A stretch of 64,000 bases of DNA. It comes from Vanilla planifolia (taxonomy: Eukaryota; Streptophyta; Magnoliopsida; Asparagales; Orchidaceae). Numbering within the stretch: the stretch's first letter is position 1; each line of letters starts with the position of its first letter. Location of the stretch: assembly GCA_023846275.1 (NCBI GenBank), contig CM043869.1, positions 14,045,501 through 14,109,500 on the forward strand. Reading direction: 5' to 3'. Shown here one piece after another: positions 51,101 through 61,740 of the stretch. The position numbers were made by a program, and so were the translations under genes. The notes beneath the pieces are model-generated. The model was not told the origin of the DNA. It did no database searches and saw nothing but the letters and a program-made list of their open reading frames with translations.

Positions 51101-52022
51101 CTGCCAATACCAAGACCTCCATCAGTCATCCGTGCACCATCATTTTCTTAAAGACTATTGTTGTTAGCTAACAGTGGCCATCCTGCATCGAATTACCATG
51201 GTCCCTGGTGCTCACAATCTCCCACTTCCATGTTTTAAAATTACCAAACGAAATGTTGTAGAAAGTGACACCACTTCTAACAAAATGAAATTTTTACATA
51301 TAACTTCCTAATTTTTACTACTAGAATGAAAGCACAAATTACTTATTTCCACTGGGGCAACCAAACAGCTCGGTAGATAAGGTGTCATGTAATTGCTACG
51401 AAGGCACTCCCCTTTCCATATGTAATTGCTTGTGTGCCTAAGGCACTACGATGCTAGTGCATCAGTCAATTTTATAATGTCAATAACACATCAGATTGAT
51501 TTCCTGAATCTTATTACCACATTTTCAATTAAGAGATAACAAAACTTACACATTAGCAAGAATATCTCCTCTGCATCGTCTGGACACTATATAAGGCCAT
51601 ATCCTGATGAAAGAATTAACTCCAAGATTTTCCAACTGAAATTTTTTCTTGCTCCATATGCCGAAAGGAAACCCATGTGATACGTTCCCTCCAATCATGG
51701 GAATGGTGTTAGCAATCATGTCCGGTACTTCTCTTCCGTCCCATGCAAATATTTTAAAATCACTATGATCACCAACCACAAAACCACTTGCTACAATCTC
51801 TGGAACATGATCCATCAAAGGTGACTTCACCTTGTCAAGAATAGTCTTGAATTCTAGCTGTGGACACAAACAAAATAAACTCACCAATAATAAAAGAGGA
51901 ATTGAAGTAAAAGACAAAGCTTTGTAGGAGGTAAAACACACCTCTGTACCAAGACTGTGCATAGAATAGCCTCGACCTCCCTCTACAAAAATTTTTACTA
52001 CATAACCAGAAACGAGAAAGAC
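48108..52022 (-). CDS. JMJ21: C-terminal half of an F-box/JmjC protein of the JMJ21 (At1g78280) type; 5' part not found
   Basis: Seven exons in transcript order join in frame with GT-AG borders: 51942-52022, 51550-51857, 49645-49929, 49031-49115, 48757-48952, 48523-48691, 48108-48243. They give 419 residues ending in a stop at 48108-48110. The series starts VFLVSGYVVKIFVEGG (a P-loop/Lys-like kinase region). It continues through IWPYIVSRRCRGDILANV and FHLASFLGEQLRHLHLLPLP to TWIHSDIMDDNIHM, which resembles the Brenner catalytic loop (H-D-N) of aminoglycoside phosphotransferase-like kinases. HILDFSDLSIGDPLADLIPI corresponds to the Mg-binding D-F-x-D region. The full plant protein (about 940 residues) also has an F-box and a JmjC domain before this region. 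Neither is visible in 52-64 kb. An in-frame ATG at 52068-52070 would extend the first exon by 16 codons. All seven exons lack stops, which argues for selection. Confidence 0.85.
50630..51490. other. GC-richer segment in an intron, possible transposon remnant
   Basis: This lies in the 1620-base intron between the exons ending at 51550 and starting at 49929 of the JMJ21-like locus. It is richer in CACCATCA- and CCACC-type words than the rest of the intron. That type of composition is seen in decayed retrotransposon gag regions, but no clear motif supports a family call. Confidence 0.35.
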
Positions 52023-54047
52023 CTGCAGAGCAAGAGAACTGACGTGGGACAATGTATAAAGCCATAGCATGGTGTGAAGTAAACAACAAACAATGTAATC
52101 TTCTCATCAAAAATATCAAGAAGATACTGGGAAATATTCAAATACAAACCATAAAATTCCACACAAAAAATGAAAATTGATTGAAGCCAAACAACTAGAT
52201 TTAGCATCATTCCCACAGAAAAATGATGCAGGATACATGAACCTGTCAAACATTTATCGATTAACTAGGACATATATGACTTTCAATTCAAAAAACCACA
52301 AACAATACAGAACTCCTAAGAAATGTAGTTCTTTTTATTATTAATTCTCAAATTAGAATTTGACCAGAGATTTTATCAATATTTCCGATCAAGATTTTAC
52401 AATGCAGATTTTAGGCTCAATCATAATCCGTTAGATTCTCTTTTTTTTAGTAGAATACGTGAATCATTAGAAAAATCCAACGAAAAAATAAATAATGCAC
52501 AAGGTTTAAAAATCACACAAAATCAATCTTACAAAACAAGCATAGTGGAACTCACAAGTTATGAAATAGACAAAAGAAGCAAGCCATCGATCCAGTCACA
52601 TTATGGTTTTGGCAAAGTCACACTACTAGATGAGGTAAAGTCTCAAAAATGGACAGAATTTCACAAAAAATAAGTACAAGCTAATGAACTAAGGAACCCT
52701 CCATCGGTATTTATAATTTGACTCAAAACAAACCACCAAAACTCTTAAATCTGACTCAAAATCGTAAATGACATGCGAATCACTAACTGATCAAATATCC
52801 AACAGCAAGGGATCAAGCGTCCAATTAGATGATGAAAAAATAGTCTCTTGGTCGTCATCATTGGATCGATGGTCCGTCAAAAAAATGTCAACAGCCAGTA
52901 TTATGCTCTTGATTGGTGTCATTTGATTGAAGGGATTGCTTGTTCGATGCACATGCTAGGTGTTCAATTAAAAGTGATTGGCCATCTAATCTACCCGTCA
53001 TCTGCTTGCAAGTTCCAGAATTTTACCTTTACATTACAAATCGACCCTCCAACCATCTAAACCACCCACAACTAATAAAAATAGCTAAAATTAGGTCTAA
53101 AATAAGTGAAGCAAAAAAACAAAAAAATCTGCAGCAGTAAATTCATTACAACCATTAGACCATGCCGAGGTAATCAGATCGAGCATATCAGCATAGATCA
53201 TATCTCCTCCTCGAGCTCCTCAATTCAATATTTGGAACTAAACTAATGCAATTTTAAACATGCAAATCTCTATCAAAAGATAGTGAATTCCAAAAAGAAG
53301 CCCCATGGAAAATGAATAGGCAAGCCTAGGACATGAGTCTACCACATATAACATGATTTTAATAAGCTTATCATCAATCCCAAACACCAAATGGGTGAAG
53401 GAGAAAACAGCAAAATCGGCAAACTGCTGCAATAAAATTTGACAGTAATAGAAGAAAGAGTGCAAAAAGGAGTGATGTAATTGCAGTAACTCGGGCATTA
53501 AATTGGACCCACCAGCATTGGCAAATTCCCTTGGTTCCACCAGAAATTTCATTCATAAGCAAAAAAACCACAGGTTTACAGCACTAAAATGCATATCATA
53601 TCCATTAGGCCTAGAATTCCCCTGAATACTCCAAGCTACCAGATGTCTTCTTGGAAAGAGCAACGATCAACCATGATGTAAAGACAAGGATCATAAGGTA
53701 AAATGCCGCAATGTAAAATTTGGCTAGAGGAAACAAGAGCAGTCACAAACATGGCAAGCAAAAAAATACTAAGACCAACAAATACAAACTTTACATTCCT
53801 TTGAACATGTCTAGAACGTATAATACAATATACTCCCATAGAAAAACATACAAAAATGGCTATATGGCTATTGCACACTATAGCTCTACAATTGATAGCA
53901 CACTAAGAATACAACATAATAGGTCCTACATTTGATAAATCAATCGCATACTAAAGGGCTTTGCCTCAAGAAGTTGATTAACCTTTAGACAACAGCTACA
54001 ACTAGAAACTTTCTTGTAGTGTGTTATTTTATTTCATCTAATAACTT
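52023..54047. other. Upstream of the JMJ21-like exons, no exon recognised
   Basis: Both strands were read for F-box and JmjC motifs and none was found. Short - strand open frames at 53238-53571 and 53636-53878 have no convincing family signature. The sequence is less AT-rich than the flanking retrotransposon DNA and could be intron or old promoter. Confidence 0.5.
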
Positions 54048-55225
54048 TGTTTGGAAATAAAGTGAGCGTGATGTGGTGAATTGTGAAGATTATATGTTCA
54101 AAATAACAAGCAAAGCAATGGAAGTCTTCTAAAGTTTCTTTATTACTCCCATAAATTTGTTTTAAAAACTCTTAATTACTTCTAAAACACTTTGTGTGAG
54201 GAATATAATTAAGAAAATATATAAATGATTTTTACGTACTTCAATTCAACACTGGAATTATGTCCATCTCCAACAAAAAACTAATTTAAAATATTAAAAT
54301 TCCTTTTGTAAAAGTACGTATGCCAAGTTGCACACGAGCTAAAAGATCTTAAAAACATTGAGTCAAGAGGCCCTATAAATTGGGCTAAAAGACTGCATAA
54401 AGCACTAGGCTAAAGATCTCTATAACTATTTGTTCAAAGAAGCCTACAACACTAAGCCAAAGGTCCCTACAAATCATTGAGTCAAAAGACCCTATAACAA
54501 TAATTAAAAGACCAAGTAAAAGATCAAACATAAAATTCTAATAATAGCATAAGAATACAATACATAAAGCTCAAAATATAAAATCCTATAATCCAATACA
54601 TTTATCAAGAGGCATACTAAATTAAAATTAAAGCAATTCAAGATTGATTTACAATACAGTTCAATGTGATAGATTTATGACAAGCTGAGAATAATGATGG
54701 CTATGTTTAATTATTACAAATCTTGCTTTTCTTTCACTTCTACAAATGTTTTTCAAATGCAAGTCCTTCTAAAATAATGTACAATTGATTATTAACTTAT
54801 TCACCATAACTGGACTTCCATTTATATGCATAAAAAAGTTTTTCAATGACTTTAAACAATTCTCAACAGCTATATTAAAACTTTCTAAAATCTAGTCAAA
54901 TTAACTATTATATAATCCATATTGATTAAATTGTCTGATAAAAAGATAGTATTGTATGATAACCACAAATAAATTAATATCCAAATAAAGAAACTCCAAA
55001 AAACATTTCTTCAAGTATGCTCAAGCTTTGTATTTTCTTAATGCTAGTAACAGTTTGTACCAAATATCGTTAATAAGTTTTGTAAGTAAAGACCAAGCTT
55101 TTCCAATTAATTCACCTACTTAATCTTGAAATGTATCATCTAAAATATTTTAAAAAATAAATATTAGTAAAATAATAAAATGACTTTATTATTATTAAAC
55201 TAGTAATACATTAATCAATGGTTCA
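54048..55225 (-). repeat. 3' LTR of a copia-type element (- strand)
   Basis: This is collinear with 56227-57957 in the same orientation. Landmarks include GGAAATAA.GTGAGC, CAAAGCAATGGAA.TCTT, AGTTTCTTTATTACT, AATATAATTAAGAAAATATA and repeated AAAAGACC words. The sequence directly after its high-coordinate end (TCTTTTTGATGATAACAAAA) resembles the segment that lies next to the polypurine tract in many plant copia elements. Confidence 0.75.
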
Positions 55226-56226
55226 ATAATATTATCTTTTTGATGATAACAAAATCATTAAAGAAATATTAAAATGAAATATATTAAAATATATAAGCAT
55301 ATAAATGCCTAATTAAATCTATACTCTCTTTAATATATACAAAAAAATTATTCAATAAAAACTAAAGAATGCATAAAATATTTTCTATTTCATATGCCTA
55401 TCTTCTCTTTTTTGTCATGTATCAAAATATAAAAAATTATCATCCATATATTGGATAAAAATAAACAATAAAGAGTACAAATCTATAACAAATACCAAAT
55501 GTTAGAAACTTAACAAATAAAATACGAAGGGTTCAAAATACCAAAACACTTATTAAAATAAATACATCTGTTGAAAACTAAACAAAATACCATTTGTTGT
55601 ATATAAAAATAAACTTTGTTTTTAAAATTCTTCAAATGGTTCAATTTTTTCAACTTTAAAAGAAAACTCTACTAAGATTTGAGACCATTAACAATATTAA
55701 TAAATCTACTAAATGTATTTTTAATGGATTCTTCTTCTTTCATTTGGAAAAACTCATAATCATTAATAAATAAATTGATTTTAAATTAGTTTACTTTGCT
55801 AATAAGTTCATAAATAATCTCAAGCTTCTCCCACACCTCATGGGTGGTCCTAAGATCCATTACCCCATTAAATTTGGTGGCCAAAAGGCCACAATAAAAG
55901 ATATTTAAAGATTTAGTATTGAGTTGACTTTGATGTTTCTCTTAAAGATTAAGTTCACTTGAAGGCTTTTTAACTAATATATTATCCACCTTTTTAGTGG
56001 AAAACTCTAAACCATTTGGAAAATATCCTAAATCTCAAAATCAATGGACTCAAGGAAAATGCGTATCCAATTCAAGTACTAATAAAAATCACTTTTAAAT
56101 AGAGGTGGTTAATAGAATGAAGCCATTTCTTCTAAGACAGCATGACTAACTACCATTGTGTGAGATCACATGACAATTTTATTTAAGATGGTTAGACACT
56201 AAAAGTAACAATGCTCTGATATCAAT
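55226..56226 (-). mobile_element. Internal region of the copia-type element, gag fragment only
   Basis: On the - strand, near 55660-55745, the phrase MKEEESIKNTFSRFINIVNG is readable. Near 55800-55845 there is WEKLEIIYE. Both are typical of copia-type gag (UBN2/DUF4219-like) proteins, although their order and the gaps show deletion. A primer-binding-site remnant (TTGATATCAGAGCATT on the - strand) lies at about 56212-56227 next to the LTR. With only 1 kb between LTRs and no pol, the element is a large internal-deletion derivative. Confidence 0.75.
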
Positions 56227-57957
56227 TGTTAGGAAATAAGGTGAGCATGATGTCTATATAAGAGAAGAGTTGAATTATGAAAATTAAAGTTCAACAATAA
56301 CAAGTAAAGCAATGGAAATCTTTTATAGTTTCTTTATTACTTTTATAAACTTTTTTTAAAAATTCTTAATTATTTCAAAATACTTTGAATGAAGAGTATA
56401 ATTAAGAAAATATACAAAAGATTTTCAAATAGTTCAATTTAACACCATATCTACATCAACACACAACCAAAAAATTAAGCAAAAACACTAAAATGCCTTT
56501 TACAAATGAAGATAAGACAAACTACACATTAAGCCAAAAAAAATCTTACCAACATTAGACTAAAAGACCTTATACATCAAGCCAAAAGACCTCACAAAGA
56601 ACCAGGCCAAAGGACTCTATAATCACTAACCCAACAATATTTATAACATTGTGCCAAAAGACCCTACAATCATCGGACCAAAAGACCTTACAACAATAGT
56701 CAAAAGATCAAGTAAAAGATTAAAGAGGAAGTCTCAATAATGAGACAATAATACAATATATAAAGCTTAAAATACAAACTTCCATAACCCAAAACAATTA
56801 TCGAAAGACACATTAACTTAAAGTTAAAGAAATGCAAGATTTATTTGCAACTTAGCTTAATATAATGGATTGAAAATTGATAGAAAGTTGAGAATGATGA
56901 GGACTATGCTTAACTATTGTAGCATTGCTTTTTCCTTCACTTTTATAAATTGATTATTAACTCATTCACTATGTTTGTACCACTTTTTATAAGTATTAGA
57001 AAGTTTTCCAATGTCTTTAAACAATTCCTAACAATTATATTAAAATTTCTCAAAATCAAATCAAATTAATCATTACTTACATAATCTATACTGATCGCAC
57101 TATATAATACTCACAAATGAACTAGTCGTTCCGATCATCACATTATGTGACTACGATTTTTATCATTCTAACAAATGATCGTACTATTATCGTACCAAAT
57201 GAATGGTTCGGATTCAGCTATACTAAATATACACTCTTTGTTCAACACAATCGTACTGTATGATACATATAATCATAATGTACAAATGCATTTATCTCTT
57301 GGTCTAGGTGGAAATGTTTGGGAATACAAAAACAATTGTACTATATGATAAATGAGACCATATTGTACGATGAGTTATAACACTCACATTATGTTTAATT
57401 AAACCATCTTATCATCCATTCGTACATACATTGTGTTGTACAATATGATCTTTTTTATTCAAACTCAAGGTTTTACATTCTAAGTATAATGATCATATTT
57501 TGTTAATGTAAACATATATTATTCATCTTTATCAAGGCATATTTATATGTTAAAAATGTTAGAAAAGCAAGATAAAATGCATGCCTTAAGCTTACCTAAA
57601 TAAGTGGACGAATAATTAGAAAATTTTAACACACTCCCAAAATATTATTTAAGTTTTAATACCTAATATTATTTAAGTTCTAATACCTCAAGTATATTAT
57701 TATAGGTTTTGCTAATATCCAAAATAAAAACTACATAAAAGTCTTCTTTAAGTATGTTTATGTTTTTTGTTTCTTTGGTATCAATTATAATTTACACAAA
57801 ACATAACCAATGAGTCTTGTGAATCAAGACAAAGCTGCTCCAATTGATTTACTCTTAATATTGAGACGCATAATCAGAAATATCTAAAAAAAATATTAGT
57901 AAAATGATAGAATGATTTTGATATCATCAAACTAATGATATATAAATCATCAAACCA
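56227..57957 (-). repeat. 5' LTR of the copia-type element (- strand), with an insertion
   Basis: It starts TGTTAGG next to the primer-binding-site remnant and matches the LTR at 54048-55225. A segment of about 0.55-0.6 kb (about 57110-57710) has no counterpart in the other LTR. That segment holds several short TACNATATGATNNA-like words. It is either an insertion here or a deletion there. Confidence 0.7.
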
Positions 57958-60900
57958 AAAAACAAAACTTTCAAAGAGAAATATCATTTAGCAAGTACCA
58001 CCATAGCCATGATTCTCAAATATCTTGTAAGTTAATTTAACATAAGTTTTGCTCAAAAGGAAACATATTTCACATGTTCGCTAGCTTTAGACAACTACAT
58101 TTGGAGCTTTTTACATGACTAGTTAAAAAGGCATGAATTATCTTCATAAGTTAAAAAGGCATACGCACAATGCATACATGGAGAAGATGATATACAATCT
58201 TAAAATATTTTAAGTTCAAAAGACATGAATCATATTCATTACAATCTTTAAAATCATGATCCTATCCTTCACTACCTTAGCTTGCATTATATCTACTTTA
58301 AATTTTTTATTGAAAATAATAGTAACCCCATTTTTATTTTGATTCTCACCAAAGTATCACAATTTGAATTCTTAAAAATAAAATTTCTCAACTTTTTCCA
58401 CCATGTTACTCCTTATGACATTATTTTCCTATGAATCTTGACACTCATTAACTCCATCAATCTCTTAGTTAAAGTGATTATCCTAATTATAGAGTTATCA
58501 ACTAAATTTTTACTCCCTTGTCCAAGGTGACATGACAATCATAGTTTTTCAATAGTTGAAAAACATTTTAAAGAATTTATTTTTAATTTAAATGATGAAT
58601 CCAAAAATCTAGGAATAACGACATGCATTTTCTAATTTGAAAAAAATTATTGAATGATAATAAAATCTTGAAGAAAAGCTTTGGTTAATCAACTCAGCAT
58701 CTTTACAAAATCATGTTTTCTTATATTTTAATTATATCTTATAAATTAATGAATGTTTTGTTAGTAATTCAGGCGTTGCTACTCTAGGGCAAGTGCTCAA
58801 GATATTACTCCTAACATACTTGAACCAATACAAGCATCTTTTGATATTGTACATTATCTTCTCCATTCCTCTAAGTTAGACGGCTTCAGACTAAACCATG
58901 AAAATATCTTCTTTCAAGTTACTACGAAGAAATACAATTATAACGTCGAGTTGTTCTGGATGTTGCTCCTTCATCACAGCTATACTCAACATTGGTGAGT
59001 ATGGCTATACAGTTTACAACGAATAAAATATGAATTTTTACTTACCCTCTTTTCATGGCTCGCTTCTGAACTTGCTCTCAAAAAAATTGATGCAAAAATA
59101 ACAATCTTCACTAAGTTGGATAGCTTCAATTTAAAGCTAGTTTGAACATATCTCCTTCCCATTTTAAGTCTTAGATTAGCAAGATATTAAATGGATTCAA
59201 ATCGATTGAATTATATTCTTTCATTTGATTTTCTCTCCTAGATCCAAAAATTAATCTAAAGAAAACATCAATGAAATGGGCAATTATATTCTTTCATTTG
59301 ATTTTCTCCTTAGTTATTTTGCACAGCACTTCTCCCTTGTAATAGCATATCAGTTTTCACATGCCATCGTTCTCAATTGATGCAATTTCACCCACTACTA
59401 TGAGATCCTAGTTGAAAGAATCTTCCACTTGAAGAGCTTTGAAGAAAAAAGCCTTGTTCTTCAACACTGTTTAAAAGCAACTAATGTATAGAAGGAAAGT
59501 TCCTTTGCATGAGCCTCAATGCATGACTATATCTTTGTATGAGCAATGTTGATGAAGTTCTCGAGTCTCAACTTGATTTTCCTATAGATGTAGAAACTTT
59601 GCCCATATCCATGCCCAAATCCTATTTTGAATTTGTGAATAATGATGCCTTTACAGCTTAAGAATCCAATAGATTTGTATTCACTACTCGCCTCACGATT
59701 ATCTACCCTTCTAACATATTGATCCTCATATTAACATTCCTTACTGAATTTAATATTATTTATCCTGATGATTTTATTTTGTACTAGATTCCAACAATGG
59801 TAGTCAAAATTATATATCCAATGAAGTAAAATCTCACAACTTTTGCATCCAGCTTGACAATATGCTTGGAGTCGACCATGCATACCGCAAGCGTCCACAG
59901 ACAGTCAAATGCTATAGGCTTTCTTTCTCATTCACTCTTGTCCAAGAAGCTTGAAGTTAAGCAAAGAAGTCTCTAATAAAGTAGATGGCTGTATTAATAA
60001 CATAAGCATTTTGGGCAATAGAGCGTACAAGCTCATGCTTATCATACTCTCATTTAAGATCATTTTAATAAGCTCATGACTCTGTTTTGTTGCAACCTAT
60101 TTGGAATTGTCTTCATCCTTCAGATTCCATGAGTGCTACAATAGTTGGAGGAATTCATTTGCTTCCATATTGACCATCATTATCCAAACATAACAACTTT
60201 GTCTTAAGCCTTGCTTTTGTATCCACCTTTTCCTTCCACTTATTAAGACTACTGAAGACATATAATTTGTCATCAAGAAGAAAACCCAAACCATCATGGT
60301 GTGGTTATCGATGAAAGTAACATAATACCACAATCCACAAAATAAAAGCACAAAGATAGTTCACACATATCCATGTGAATCAGGCTTCCCATCTTGGCAA
60401 AATTCAACCATTGCTTCCTAACTAGTCTTCACATACTCCAATGCTTATGAGCTTTAGGTCAAGTAGGTAGTATTTCCATATGTAACCTCCAACTCTTTTC
60501 ACTTATATGATCAGGTCAATTGTATTACAGCTAAGATTATCCTTGATACTTAACAAAGAAGCAGTTGTGTTTCCACAGATATTTGCCATGTGCAAGGTTC
60601 CAAGCTTGGTGCCACAGGTGATCAATAGTGTTCCCTTCACAATTTTCCATATATTAACTCCAAATACAGTATGATAACTCACAGTAGTCTAGCTATCCAA
60701 CTAAGATAAGGATTCCTTTCAAACCTGAAATGTATCGTATGTCATCCAGCATTCATTTTTTGTTGTTTGATGTTGTAATCTACACGTCTCCCTTTCCAGT
60801 GACTTCTAAAGATTCGACATCAACCAAATATATCTTTTCGAGATTTCTTGCTATAAAACATGTAACAAATCTCTACATAGTGTAGAATGAAGCAATGCTA

Positions 60901-61740
60901 TTGAATGCAAAATCCAAATCTCAATCAGGCTATAACACCGAACAACATAACATTTTTTATGCTCTTAGTCAATGCATTTGTCATTCCTCTCAACTTGACA
61001 ACCCTCTTCTTTAAGGCTTTACAATCATGCATCAAAATCCCCTTCTCATTACAGTTTGTGAAGGAGAACTCATTCTTAGGTAGTGATACACTACAACCCT
61101 TCGCTTAGATTGATCATTCCAATATACACCCACAAAGCAAAATCAGACTATTCTCTTGCTTCCATATACCATAAATTCTCACTTATCACCAATTCTTAAA
61201 CCTCTTTATAGCTTTCACTTTTATGGTTAGGTGCACTCATGACAATGATAGTTGTATTCTAACTGTTTGCAAGAATGACAATGGGGGTTTCACTTCATCA
61301 ATTGTATGATGATCATATTAAACTCATTAATGTGTTATGAGATAAAACTCTATCTACCACCTTTAGGTTGAATTAATCCTTCATAAAATGGAGTTTATTT
61401 GAGATACCCACATACAAATTGCATGAAGGTTTCATCAAGTACCTACTTGTTGTCTTGTTGACGAAATTGAAGGCTACTTTCCTTGCCAATTTAGCCATAA
61501 GCATTCCTAGTGCTTGACAATCAAGTCTATTTTTTTACTTCACAGACTTGAGAGTTATGTTTAAATAGTGACTGGTACAAGTTTTTTTGATAGTCTCTCC
61601 TTTAATGTACATTGTTAAAAAGTTCAAACAAGTTTTTTGATATTTAATTTTCTATCCTATCAAAGCTCTACAAACTATGCTTTGACACAAGTTGATGTTG
61701 GTTTGAGCCATTAAGGAAAGTGAATTAAGTATTTACAAAA
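57958..61740 (-). mobile_element. Second Ty1/copia retrotransposon relic with integrase fragment
   Basis: On the - strand, an open frame at 60136-60351 contains YYVTFIDNHTMMVWVFFL, a clear copia integrase-core phrase. Just upstream, at about 60360-60400, is SLIHMDMCE, corresponding to the start of the integrase core. A zinc-knuckle remnant (CNEKGI...DCKALKKR) with the right spacing but with the first Cys and the His replaced lies at about 61015-61070. Gag-like phrases continue to about 61500. Stops are frequent. No reverse-transcriptase motif could be read confidently below 59.8 kb. Confidence 0.75.

Noticed and set aside
51835..52249. Two overlapping - strand open frames (94 and 83 codons) around the first JMJ21-like exon
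   Set aside because: They are in different frames from the recognised exons and run through introns; no conserved motif.
53374..53571. Phrase QCWWVQFN on the - strand, faintly like the W-W-H...N segment of a JmjC domain
   Set aside because: It would need a gap and lacks the iron-binding histidine and the surrounding conserved residues. No other JmjC piece lies nearby, so chance is more likely.
57958..61740. Possible old viral (pararetrovirus) copy
   Set aside because: The readable phrases match copia integrase and a gag-type zinc knuckle on one strand. No movement-protein or coat-protein signature was seen.
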